Origin: Zarea fungicola
Taxonomy: Eukaryota > Ascomycota > Sordariomycetes > Hypocreales > Cordycipitaceae
Direction: 5' to 3'
DNA length: 64,000 bases
Assembly: GCA_900169235.1 (NCBI GenBank)
Contig: FWCC01000313.1
Coordinates: 1,995-65,994 of the forward strand
Shown: positions 10,191 to 21,426 of the stretch, one piece after another
How positions within the stretch are numbered: the first letter of the stretch is position 1
Layout: each line of letters starts with the position of its first letter
Notes under the pieces: model-generated
What the model was told of the DNA's origin: nothing
Seen by the model: only the letters and a program-made list of their open reading frames with translations
Databases searched by the model: none
Program-made: the position numbers and the translations under genes

Positions 10191-11981
10191 TTACATGTTG
10201 TACTTTACGCCACGCTTTCCCAGCTCCCGGCGTCCTACCGCGTCCTCTGGCCAGGTCCAGCCACGGCTTCTCTTGGCCTCACGCTTCTCAGCCAGCTGAG
10301 GTTGGGGGATCCAGTCGTCACGCTTCAGAGCCTTGCGGCGTGTACCCTCGACGGGCGCACCAATCTCTGTCCTGTAGTGGGCATGGCCCAGGGTGCTGTC
10401 GCTGGCAATCTGGCACAGGCCCCACAGGGCAAGGCAGGCAGTCAGCGGAACGGACTCGTCGCCGGCGTCCAGATGACAGTCCGGGGCGGCCGTGTTGAGC
10501 GGGATCGAGATGACATCGAGCTCGCCAAAGTGTGGCGTGGTCTCCTTTCCGTTGCGGACAATGACGAGCTCAATCTCGGTGAGGATGAAGCCATAGCGGC
10601 AGCTGTGCTCGCGCATGGCGTGGTGGATGGCGGAGAGGCCGCGCAGGTACTCGACCCTCTTGATGTTGCTCTCGACGCGCATGGCCGTGTTGAAGCGGTC
10701 AAAGCCGCGCACGATGCCGACGACGCGGGCCGTGGGCTTGCCTCCAAACATGGCGGCCGCCGTGCAGGAGTCGCCCGCCACGTTTCCGACGAACAGGGGC
10801 TCGTTCATGTTGGCGGGAGCGCGGCTGGGCACGGATAGCTGCAGAGGTCTGTTGGATGAAATGGCGAGGGCCGAGTTGAGCTTGGGCAGGTAGTACGAGG
10901 CATAGATGGCGTGAAGTGACGCCTCCGTCTCGGGATGGCGTGCCGGAAAGGCTGGCTCGGGAAGAAGAGGCGCCGGGACAGGCGTGCTCAAAAGACCAGA
11001 TGCACCGGGGAGTGCCATGATGGTCGCCATGTTGAAGCTGGACCATTGGCGGATGTTGCGAACATCCCACCAAAAGTGCTTCGTGTTGGGGTCCCGGATG
11101 GGGTATGAAATGGTGCGCACAAGGGAGGCGGCCGGGCTGGGGGACGTGAGAAATGTCAAGAGTGACAGGCAGGGAGTCGGTTCTGGGGTGGAAGCCATGC
11201 TCAATGGTGAAGTGGCAGCTCTGGGGACAAATGACTGTTGATAGTCATAGTCATGATGCGGCATGGTATAGTCAGATGCTCCGCCGCCAGTGACAAAAGC
11301 CATTGCATTGTATGGCGGGAAACCGTATCCATCGACAATGGTGGCGTCCATGGCAGAGCAGATGGAGGAGCGGCGCGAATCCATATCCCGGACATGCTGC
11401 TCTTGGGAGGCTTGGCGAGAGAACGAAGCGAGATGCGACATGGCCATGGTGGAAATGACTTCAGGGTTTGTCTGGCTGCGCGTGTGGGCGACACGCTTCT
11501 TCTTGTTCACCCTGCGCTGAGGGGGAGGGGTCATGGTTTGCATGCGAGGCGCAACGGGGACAGCAGCCATGGCGGTCACTTGCTGATCCTGGGGGCGAAT
11601 CTTGGGAAGAAGAAGAGGACCATGTTGACGGACTGGTGGGCTCATTCTAGGAGGCGTCGTCATTCTTGTGCAGACAGAGTCGGCGGTGGACTCGGCGGAA
11701 ACGGCCGAGTAGATGGACGAAGCCTTGGATGAAGCTCGAACATGGCGTGGATGATGAGGAATCTCGAGAAGAGAAGAGTCAAAAAAGTAATTCTGATGCA
11801 TGGCAAAGTCGTGAGGCGGGGTCATGGGTCGGTCCAGCGACGCAGGCGAGTCGGCCAGGCAAAAGTCAAAGGCGACGTCAGCTACCAGACTATACGCGCC
11901 GATATGGGTCAGTAAGATGTGAGACGACTCGAGGCCACAAAGCAGGCCGCGGGAGATGAAACCAAAGACGTACGCAGACAT
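10191..11981 (-). CDS. Conserved fungal protein of unknown function
   Basis: A 596-residue protein in one exon. I do not recognise a named domain. The N-terminal half (about 50-290) is low-complexity and rich in Ser, Pro, Met and His, with a basic patch (RRVNKKKRVAHTR) that could be a nuclear signal. The C-terminal half (about 300-590) looks folded: HFWWDVRNIRQWSSFNM, then a conserved-looking block with GIVRGFDRFNTAMRVESN and YGFILTEIELVIVRN, and a basic Trp-containing end (DDWIPQPQL, RGWTWPED). An in-frame ATG at 11825 is an alternative start and would remove a hydrophobic, Cys-containing 52-residue leader. Codon use resembles the neighbours and the frame is unbroken, so it is a real gene; the function is open. 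Confidence 0.75.
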   Translation of the reverse strand: MSAYVFGFISRGLLCGLESSHILLTHIGAYSLVADVAFDFCLADSPASLDRPMTPPHDFAMHQNYFFDSSLLEIPHHPRHVRASSKASSIYSAVSAESTADSVCTRMTTPPRMSPPVRQHGPLLLPKIRPQDQQVTAMAAVPVAPRMQTMTPPPQRRVNKKKRVAHTRSQTNPEVISTMAMSHLASFSRQASQEQHVRDMDSRRSSICSAMDATIVDGYGFPPYNAMAFVTGGGASDYTMPHHDYDYQQSFVPRAATSPLSMASTPEPTPCLSLLTFLTSPSPAASLVRTISYPIRDPNTKHFWWDVRNIRQWSSFNMATIMALPGASGLLSTPVPAPLLPEPAFPARHPETEASLHAIYASYYLPKLNSALAISSNRPLQLSVPSRAPANMNEPLFVGNVAGDSCTAAAMFGGKPTARVVGIVRGFDRFNTAMRVESNIKRVEYLRGLSAIHHAMREHSCRYGFILTEIELVIVRNGKETTPHFGELDVISIPLNTAAPDCHLDAGDESVPLTACLALWGLCQIASDSTLGHAHYRTEIGAPVEGTRRKALKRDDWIPQPQLAEKREAKRSRGWTWPEDAVGRRELGKRGVKYNM

Positions 11982-14184
11982 GTTGTGGATTATGCGATAT
12001 GTTGTTCAGCTTTTGTGCGGGGGAGCCAGCTCCAGTTGTATGATAATGAAGATTGAAGTGTATAAAGATGGTGTAGCCGGCCAGCGGACAGGTCTAGACA
12101 ATAAAGAATAAAGGCCGTGGCGAGTGGTACAGGTTATAAGCGGCGAGTAATAATGGGATCAAGGCTAATGAAGAGAGAGGGGACTCTTGAAAACAAGTCC
12201 GTGAGGTGGAATGATAGGAAGAGAGGCCTTGGAAGACTGGCCTTGGAAGACAGGATGAGGCCGTCTTCTTATCCTCCATGTCATGGTAGGCTGGGACTGA
12301 TCCTGGGATGCATCGTGTGGATCAAGCATCAATCCTCTGGCGTCTGCAGTGCTGCTGGAAGCAAGTAGCCGGCCAGAGAGGCCAAGAACCTGAAACGCGA
12401 ACCATCTTCCACCTCGGGGCAAGGCGTGAGCGTGTAAGCGTAAGGTCGTGTATCGGTTGTAGACGACTGGGGCGCGCTCAAAGAGGCAAGTCAAACAACG
12501 GTGGACTAGAGTGGATCGTGTAATTACGAGGGCCTTGGTCAAAGTACTAGATTCGCAGTGGTGCAGGCAAAAAGATACACGACAGGGAACGAGGTTTTGG
12601 TAGACGCTGCATTGTGTGGCTATTTCGGGCTGTGGTGTTGATTAGTGGCGTGGCTCTCCAGCAACGGACCTTGATCTGACCAGACATTGGTCTAGACCGC
12701 TGATTCGCTGCAGAAGAATGAGTGGTCCAGCGGCAACCAGGACGAATGCCTTGACAGGGGTGGGAACGACGGTCGTGGTGTGTAGCCAGTCAGCGACCAC
12801 GACGGCGGCCTGGTGGATTCCGTCGCGCAAATGCCGGAAGATGAGATGCAGGCCAGTGGATTACGGAGACGATGAGATGGACGTGAGTGAATCGCGGTCA
12901 ACTGTGCAGTGCGCGTTGGTGGTGCGCGTGTCGCCATGGCCGTGATGAAGCACGCGCAATTGCATAGACAAACAAAGAGTAAGAAGGAGCTGCAAATTCG
13001 CCCATTGCCAGGTGATGCAATTCACATACAAATAAGTCCGCGGCCACGGCTCGGTGTGCCATCAACAGACCAGAGGCCGGCTCGGCCGCACTCATGCAAC
13101 GCCGATGGAGGCTGTGCAGAGCCTCAAATCTTAGTAACCGCCCGACTATCCGGAAATTAAAGCTTCTATTCGTATTGTGTATTATTCCACGACCGACAAG
13201 CAAAATGGTTTGCATGATTCATGCCTCTAGGACCACCACGGCGCCTAGGGCGGGGACGGAGCACTAGATCCAGATAGACGTCGGACTATACAGTTCGTCT
13301 CGGGCAAACCTAATTTTAAACCTGTCGTAGAAATGTGTGGCCTCGGGTGCATTCGTCTGCCGTGTAATTGGCCCGCAGGTTCGTCCTGTATTCCTTGGTA
13401 CCTGGCGCTTAACGATGCACCATTGAAGGGGTTTGGCCATTCAGGAACTGTAATTGCATGCTGGGCCGAAACTCTAAATTACCCAGACAACTTTGCCTCT
13501 TTCCGTCGTAATGGCTTCAGGTTGGATTTTTTTTCTTGTCCTTGCTGATTTCTTTGCTGCACTGCCTGGTTTCTTTCTTTGCTGCACCGCGAGCTGTCGC
13601 GGCGCGTACTTTGCTGTGGACGCTGATTGGCTCACCACAACGCGCCCGAGTTTCCAGCCACAATGTCGCGCTCAGCAACGCGGCGTGTCTGCGCACGACT
13701 AGGTAATCCGCAGCGTGCGCACACTCGTGTACTGAACATGACGCCGTGTACTCAACTCGCGCATATTACTGGTAAATAGCGCAACCAGAACGCATGGGTG
13801 GAACTATGACTCTTATTCCAAAGTCGGCTAGTTTCTTGCGAAATGTTTCGTCCATCCGATATCCATGCCAGGGATTGGCCCACAATGTCTGAATGTTTAC
13901 TTGGCTTACCCGTTTACTCGTCCGTTTCGAACAGATCTTGAATATAATTGTGACCAAGCTGGAGAGCTGAAGCGGGTTTAAGATGCAGATGGCAAATGTG
14001 CATCATGTCATGCTGAAATTGGTAACTGTAATGGTAATGTAATGGAATGTAGTGTATTGATCAAGTTCCAAAAGATCCAACTAGTTCGGGTAATCATGAG
14101 CCTGCTTAGACCTGTACGCCGGATAAAATACCTTGTCATAACAGCTCACCTTTCGCTGCACTGTCATTGTCGCTGCTGGACGTC
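11982..14184. other. Long intergenic region upstream of the conserved fungal protein
   Basis: About 2.2 kb without a convincing gene. It must contain the promoter and possibly a long leader of the gene ending at 11981 and, on the right, the 3' flank of the VPS9-ankyrin-PX gene. A small minus-strand frame at 12642-12830 is hydrophobic in the middle but has no other support. From 13960 the DNA is AT-rich. Confidence 0.45.
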
Positions 14185-17100
14185 TCACTCCGCCGCAGTC
14201 GCTGGTGTCGCTGATTGTATCGCCCTCAGCGCTCTCGTCATGCCCTCTAGCCTCATCCTCTCTTGCAGCACCATTCCGCGTGCATACTCCCGTAGAGCCC
14301 GCCTCGCCATCGTATCGTGCATGTTCTGCCAGCCTGCCAGCTCAGCTGCCACTGTCTGCTGCGTGTAGCGCAATTCTCTTGCCAGGTAGGAGGCTTCCTG
14401 GTGCCACTTATGCGCCTTCTTTTCCTTTTCTTCCTGCAGTCGCTGGCGCGTGTCGTCGAGCAGACCAAGAGGCCACCTCGTTGACCTACCAACCGAGCCC
14501 TGATTCCGGTCCGCCTCTCTCTTGGCATTGATGATTTGAGCCACGATTGTTGTTGGTCGACCCAGCGCCGACAGGAGAGCTTGCACGGTGGATTGCACGG
14601 CAATCAGCGTCGTGTGCAGCATCATGTGCGGGCTGGACTGTGTGGGCTGCAGCGCCCTGGCATAGAGCTCTAGAGCCGAAATGTGGCCGCGGGGCAAAAA
14701 GGCCACGCCGGCCACGCTCCTGTGCAGGAGCACCAGGGAATCATACATGTCTGCGGCAACTACCCCGACACTATTGACACGTCTAGTGGCGCTTTTTGTC
14801 GCATAATGAACGCTGCGCACTGTCTCACGTGCATGGTTGACAAACTGCTCAACCGCGCGCAGGTCCTGCACCGGCTCGTACTCTTCTCTGATGCGCTCAT
14901 TACGCGCCTCAATTTTGAGTCTGGTTCGTTCCTCCATTGTTTCTAGCTGGAGTTCTGGCACCAAGAAAAACTCCCACAGCATTTCATGCTTGGACAGCGT
15001 TGGGTGGTTGAGCATGGTTCTCAGAAACCAGTCCATTTTCGCCTGGATATCCCGCAGCAGCGCGCGAGATGGCTTCGAGGGCAGCTGGAACGGTGTCCGC
15101 GTGTCCGTCACGGTCGGAACCCAGGAGGCGGGGTTCTCTTCTGCCAGGAGGCGGGCCAGCTGCTCGAAATCGGAGAGTGACCGGCGACTCGTCGTGACGG
15201 TGTAGCTGTCGTGATCCGTCGGGGCTGCCGACTTTAGCACCAGCCGCACAGTGCCGTCTTCGACAAAGAATGCGCGGACCACTCCAGTTATCCGCCCGTC
15301 CTGCCCTGGCGGCAGGCTGAAGAGTCCCAGATCGTCAATCTTGTTCCTGACGTCTTCATCCTTGGCCAGCTCCACGGCCGTGAGACCCCTGGCTTCTCTG
15401 GCCCCGAGATCCACGCGGGGGTCGGCAAAGAGCGACCGAACCATGTCATAGCGTCCGTATTTGCTGGCAACCATGAGCGGGGTGAAGCGCCTTTCATTGG
15501 TGGCATTGACATCGACATCGCAATAGTGCAAAATCCGCAGTGCAAGTCTTGGGTCGTTGATAATGTGCAGCAGCGTGTTTCCTTTCCCGTCCACGTGTTC
15601 GTCCACATGCAAAGGCTTCCCATCACCTTGCGCCACCTTGGCAGCCTTGAGTCCAGCTTCCACCATGTCGTAGTAATCGGCGTGGTCATAGGATCGGCAA
15701 AGGGCAAACAACGGCGTCTGTCCGTTCTTGTCTCGCTGTCTCCAGGGGATAAGATGTCCTATTCTGGTAATCAGGGCCGGTGAGTTGAACATGTAATGGC
15801 CAAGGCTACGTCCCCAAATATCCTGCTGTTGGATGTACTGAACAAGCTGCTCGTGGGACACCGCGGAGCTTATGCAATCCAGGAGCGTGTCGATAATTTC
15901 CGCACTCCCAAGCTGCACCGCAGCGCTCAACAGCGACGTGTCCTCATTGTTCACGTCCTCCAAGACAGACTCTAGCGGATAGTATCCGCCCAGTGACAAG
16001 AGATATTGGAGAATGCTGTGCTGCCCATTCTGCACGGCCATCATCAAGACAGACTCGCCAAACGAGTCACTTGTTTGCGCCAGCCGTTCCACCGAGATGT
16101 CGCCTTCGAGAGCGCTTCCAATGGTACCAACACCCGTCGATCGGGAGTGAAATGAAAAATCCGAGCCGCTGGAAAAGCTGCGAGTATCCATGGACACTTT
16201 TTTTACTCGTGCAACTTGAAACGTGCCAGAACAATCATGGTCCTCGGATTCACCGCGCTTGATTTGGAATGGAAATACATGACTCAAGCCGGAGCCTTTG
16301 GACAGTCGGTCTGTTGATCCATTGGTTAGACTCCATGTAAAGGATTGTCGCCTGCTAGGTTTTGGACAAGGTGACACATCTTGGTCGTCGTCGTCATCAT
16401 CCGCAATGGCCGACGTATTAGGTTCCATAATCTTTTTGAGCCCCGACAAGGGCCCCTTTTTGACGGCTTCCCACAGTGCCTTGTTTTTCCTGCTGGCGCG
16501 ACGCAGGCCGGCCGAGTCCATGGACAGATAGGCCAAAACTGCCTCAAAGGTGCTGAGCGCGTATCCCAACTCGCCACTGTCCACATCGTCGACAAAGATA
16601 AAATTCCGTATATAGCCAAGACGCGCTTGAAGGTTGCGGACTTGTGAGCGAATGACTACATAGAGTAGCAGAGAAACGAGGGTATCTGCATTGACAGTCA
16701 TGATGGCCTTTTCTGCCGGCTGATCCTGTCCTTCCGTGGTAGCGACCATGACCTCTCCTGTCAGCTGCGACGCCGTCTTCATAGTCGAGAGAAGCAGCTC
16801 AAGCATTTCCTGTGGGCTCATGGCGTTGGATATCTTGCGAAACTCTTCGATTGCTGGGCCGAGTTGAATAACAAGGTCATGCTTCGCTTTTGGCCCACCA
16901 TCTATGGCGATGCCGAGTTGGGAGATGTCAATGTACTCCATCTGGCGTATCTTGGCCTCCAGTTCCAAGTCTTCTGGTCGTTTCAACGAGCCAAGTCGAG
17001 AAAAGAGCAAGTGGTGGACATTTTCCGTAATGTACCGTTCAATAATCTTTTCCACAAGCGGGCCGGTGAGGTCCGTAGTTGCACCGAGGAGAGAGAGTTG

Positions 17101-18050
17101 TTGCTTGTCGACACCCTGGAATAAATCAATGGCCGTTGTGACTGCCGTTTCCAGGGAAGCTCGCATGACGTCTTCTTCGTCCTCGGCGTAAAAGTCTTCC
17201 GTGACAGGAAGGCTATTGACACTCGAATCGGGCTGCGCCGAGGTGCGCATGTTGAGGCTATTCGATCTGGCCCGTTTCATGGCTGTTGCAATGGGGCCAT
17301 CGGGCAGGGGATCTGGAATCTCCGTCGCAGACGGCGGCGCTGGTAGTGGTTTTTGAAACACAATTGTAAACTCTGTAAATATCTCTTCCAGCCCAGGCTG
17401 CATCTGTCGAGCAATCATGGGGAAATTGTTAAGCAGCTCATGAAAGCTCTTTATGTCCTTTTTCTTGACCACCAGGTCCGTAGAGTCGCCATTGACAGTC
17501 TTGTTCGCTTCGATGGCCTGGGGCGCGGGTAGCGCAAGTATTGCGGGGTCAATCTTGACTTCTTCCCAAGTGCCAATCAGAGGTTTCGATATATAGTACA
17601 ATAGCCATTGTCTTGCTTCGAATACGTCGGGATACCAGATTCCGTCACTTTGCGTCTGCGCCTGTGCCAGTGACTTGAAGCCTGCCAAAACGTTAGTCGC
17701 GAAGCATGGAGCATCACGTGGAGTTTCTGACCTTTGTTGCTGTATATGAATGCATCCTTGACAATGACACTCCGTCCATTCAGTGTTGAAAACTGCTTTG
17801 CCTTGCCACGGACTTCTCGCAGGTTCTGGATGGCCTCCTTGCCACCAGATGGGGGTATGCGAAGAACATGGCTAGCTAGAAACTCCTCCGTCGCGACAAT
17901 GTCGCTTGTGGAGGAGCCGCTCTCCGTCTCGCGGTGAGTGAGGAGGACATCCGTCTGCGGAACAAGGAGTATGTAGTGGTGGACGGGGGTGCACTGGGAG
18001 ACGATGGAGCTCTTGAAGAAGGCGGCAAGAAAGGGGTTTAGAGGTTGCAT
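14185..18050 (-). CDS. VRL1: VPS9-ankyrin-PX endosomal protein, Vrl1/VARP-like
   Basis: A 1271-residue protein in two exons, 18050-17732 and 17681-14185. The intron is 50 bases (GTCAGA donor, a weak match) and the junction reads SNKG|FKSLAQAQ. Order of parts: a conserved N-terminal segment (MQPLNPFLAAFFKSS); a VPS9-type Rab5 exchange domain at about 320-480; ankyrin repeats at about 645-845 (NTLLHIINDPRLALRILHYC, TPLMVASKYGRYDMV); a PX phosphoinositide-binding domain at about 860-990 (SRRSLSDFEQLARLL, PFQLPSKPSR); and a long helical C-terminus that could be BAR-like. Yeast Vrl1, a subunit of the VINE endosomal sorting-nexin complex, has this order. It would activate a Rab5-type GTPase on endosomes. 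The domain order is seen; orthology is inferred. Confidence 0.85.
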
Positions 18051-18596
18051 TCGCGTGTGATGTCCGCTTTGCGCCAGGCAGAGGCGCAGCCGCGACAACG
18101 ACTAAATATCGACTGAATCGACTGATTGACTGATCGACGAATCGACGAATCGACCGAATCGACGAATCGGCAACTGCGGCGATTACGTGTCTTGAGGCGG
18201 CATTCGTACGCTGCGGAGTTATACGGTATAATTCGGCCTGACTGTTTGTTGGGAGCTGTGTCGTGCGTAGATGTCGCAAGGTTGTGCAGTTGAATGGCTG
18301 GGGAGCTGGGGAGTTGACGTTTGGCTCTAAAGGCGTGAAACAAGGCGCCTTAGCTGCGCGGCGGGACGGTGGACCTGACCCCTGGCTTGACGGCTGACGG
18401 CCTGCGGCAGAGGATATCTTTAAATCCGGTTAGTGGCTGTATTAACAGTGGGTGCAGACTGAGCACATGGACGCATGTGATTAATAGATTTTATTCAAGA
18501 GCATCGTTAATACAATGACTCGGGTCTTGTATGGCCAGGGATTATTGCTTCCAAAATCGTAAGCTGAACATGTACTTAAAGTGCCTCTGACCGTAC
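18051..18596. other. Intergenic spacer with GAATCGAC-type repeats
   Basis: It contains the leader and promoter of the VPS9-ankyrin-PX gene. Near 18107-18172 the motif CGACGAATCGAC and close variants recur in tandem. No open frame is convincing. Confidence 0.5.
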
Positions 18597-20297
18597 TCAA
18601 AACCAATCCCAGACTCTCTTCAGCAGAGACTGCTTTGGACCCTGGTATGCAGCTTTGGTGTCCAGGTCCACTCTGCGACCGCTGTCTATGTTGATTTCCC
18701 AACTCCTCTTAAACTTGTCATCTCGCCACACCAACTTTCCAACACCGTAAATGACTCCAAACAGGGGCAGCAGAATATAAGCGTCCACGAAATCGCCCGC
18801 GACAAATGGTTTCAAAGTGGTCCAACCCTGGATCAATGCGAGAAACATGTTGGCCGAGAGACCAAAATAGGCAATGACAGGATAGCCAATGCTCTTAAAG
18901 GGCAGCTCATTCAGATCTCGACCTTGGGCAATCCAAGCACGGCGGAATCGGATATGCATGAAACTGATGGCGCCCCAGACCAAGAATGTACTAACACCAG
19001 AGAGGTTGACAATGTATTGATAGGCCTGGGAAGCTCCGGTCGAAACATTCATCATGGAAAGGGCACCCACTGCATTTGTCAGGACAATGGCATACACGGG
19101 AACGCCCATTTTGTTAACCTTGCCAAGGATGCTGGGCGCCTTGCCCGACTGCGCCATGTATAGAATAGTGCGGGATCCAATGTAGATGGACGAGTTGATG
19201 GCGGATATGCAAGTGAGGAGGATAAAGGCATTGATGAGATGAACGCCTGCATCCCATCCAGCGGTCTGAATGGCAATTGTCATGGGGCTCTTGAGTGCCT
19301 TGGCACCAGCGCCAACCAGGCCCGGAGAGTTGGCTGGGCACGTAATACCGAAGAACAGCGCGGATCCCATGTAAACGAAAATGATGCGCCAGAATACTTG
19401 TCGAATAGCCTGTGGAACAGCGGTTCCAGGATTCCTAGTCTCAGTGGCGGCAACGGCAACCGACTCAACACCAGCATAAAACGTCGAGCAAAAGACAAAC
19501 ACCTTGGCAACACCAGCAAAGCCGTTTCCATTGAACGCACCAGGGTCATGCCAATAATGGAATCCCAGCGCATGCGACTGGCCCTTTAGACCACCGGCAG
19601 CGTACACGATGGAAAAGACAAAGTACGCGGTAAGACCAAGCAGCTTAAAGAGGGCCAGCCAAAACTCGGCCTCACCAAACGCCTCGATGCCAAGGAGCTG
19701 AAACGCGAGGAAGACGGTCCAGAAAATCAGAAAGAATCCCCAGAGTGGTACCTTGGGTGCCCAGTACACCATGATGCTGGAAATAACATTGTACTCGTTT
19801 GCGAGGACGGCCGCCCAGATGATGAAGTAATTCCAGCCAACAGCGGTGGAAAAGGACTTGTCGACAAGGCGCTCCGCGAGCGAGACAAACGAGCCGCCAC
19901 CGGGGAAAAGAGTCGTAAGTTCGCCAAGCGATTGCATAATGGAAAATGCAATAATTCCTGTATCGTGTTACAAATTGCACCATCCAACAGCACCATCCAG
20001 GCACTCACCAATTACACCAAAACCAATGAGTAGTGATGCTGGACCACCACTTTTGAGAGCTCCACCAGCGCCGACCAGCAAACCAGGCCCGATAATACCA
20101 GCGAGCGCCATCATGGACAAATGTCGATTTTTGAGACCGCGCTTCACGCCCGAGTCCGGGTCTATTATGTCCTGGGGGCTGCTGTCGGTGCCGTTCCAGG
20201 CCGGCACAGATTCAGAGTCGACATCATTGCCGTAACCACGAATTCCTGCAGGATAGTCTTTTTGCAGACCCTCTGCAGCGGAATGGTGTTTACTCAT
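18597..20297 (-). CDS. Amino-acid permease, fungal AAT/YAT family
   Basis: A proton-coupled amino-acid permease of the plasma membrane, 549 residues in two exons, 20297-20009 and 19957-18597. The 51-base intron has a perfect GTGAGT donor and the junction reads GFGVIG|IIAFSIMQSLGE, the conserved TM1-TM2 region. The hydrophilic N-terminus (about 65 residues) is followed by RHLSMMALAGIIGPGLLVGAG, the first membrane helix with the family substrate loop, and by FPGGGSFVSLAERLVDKS, also a family signature. About 12 helices can be counted. The C-terminus is cytosolic and ends VWDWF. Members differ in substrate (general, basic or proline) and the sequence alone does not decide between them. Confidence 0.9.
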
Positions 20298-21426
20298 GAG
20301 AGGCGGCTCTAGATCGATCCTTGGTTATGTCGCAACAATGCGACGAGGTAGGGAGGATCCGAGAGGTGAAATGGCGAGTCTATCTCTTGAAGCTTGAACT
20401 GTAAACGAAAGGAATGGGAGACAGGTGGGTGTAGGATCTGGATAGGGTTTTCATAGTTTGCGAAAAATCCCAGTCGGACGGTCGCATTTAAGCATCTTGT
20501 CATGAAAGGCACAGCGCTAGACTCTGCGAGGTAATTCAACGTGGATCTGCCGTTCAGTATCCAGCCAGAAATATCCATCGCCAATCACGCCACGGAATGA
20601 TCCACTAGTGAGAGTGTAGTGGCGCAATGGCCTCTTACATTAGTAGAGTGCACTGTAGCTGTTGGCAGGGCCTCCCATGAACAGCTGTGCAGAAATGAGA
20701 TGCGCATTTTGGCAAGATGGTGCAAACGGCACAGGTAGCGACACACTGTAATTGCCGTTTTAGTGCATGGCAGCTGCCGTAGTGTCTCACTCTACTGGTT
20801 GCCAGATTGGGCTGGTTGCAGCATAATAGTGGACAATGCTCCCAAGTATCCACGAATACCGTGTAATGCTGTGGCGCGCCTGGAGCATTGCATCCAAGAG
20901 CTACAATGTTCATATCCGCAACCTAATATTTTACAACACCTCGTGCAATGCTTCCTGTTCTCGGTCTACTTCCGGCATCCAGGTTGTTATTAGGCGCCTC
21001 ATTAATTTCATTCGCCGATTTCGCACAAGTAGAAAATAAGTCTCTGTTCGCCACGACCTGTACAAATTCTGAAGCCTCGAATGGTGTCATCGACCCACCG
21101 CAGCTCGCAACAAGAGCGGGCAGCGTATTACTGGTTGGCTCCAGAACGACTCGTATGGCAAGCAAGCGAGGTAAGAAAGAGTCTGCTCACCTTGTCGCAG
21201 CTAGCTTCAGGTAATGTGCGTGTGTTGCAGGCTTGTCGACTTTACTTCTTCAATCGCATAGCTTTATTCTTTAACAAATTATCGCAACGTCATTGAATAT
21301 GCAATAGACGCGACTGATGCAATAACATCAACTGCATTCATGACCTGATCTATTTTACAGAATTGTTACAGAAATGTTATACAGAATTGCCAGAATTTAT
21401 ACAAATGCCAAGTACAGATTAGATTC
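20298..21426. other. Intergenic region upstream of the permease
   Basis: It carries the permease promoter on the left and the 3' flank of the BCS1-type gene on the right. Small frames only; nothing else is visible. Confidence 0.45.

Noticed and set aside
10302..10838. A 178-codon plus-strand frame
   Set aside because: Antisense shadow of the conserved fungal protein gene, with no independent signal.
12642..12830. Small hydrophobic minus-strand frame, possible tail-anchored protein
   Set aside because: 62 codons, no homology recognised and no promoter or splice support.
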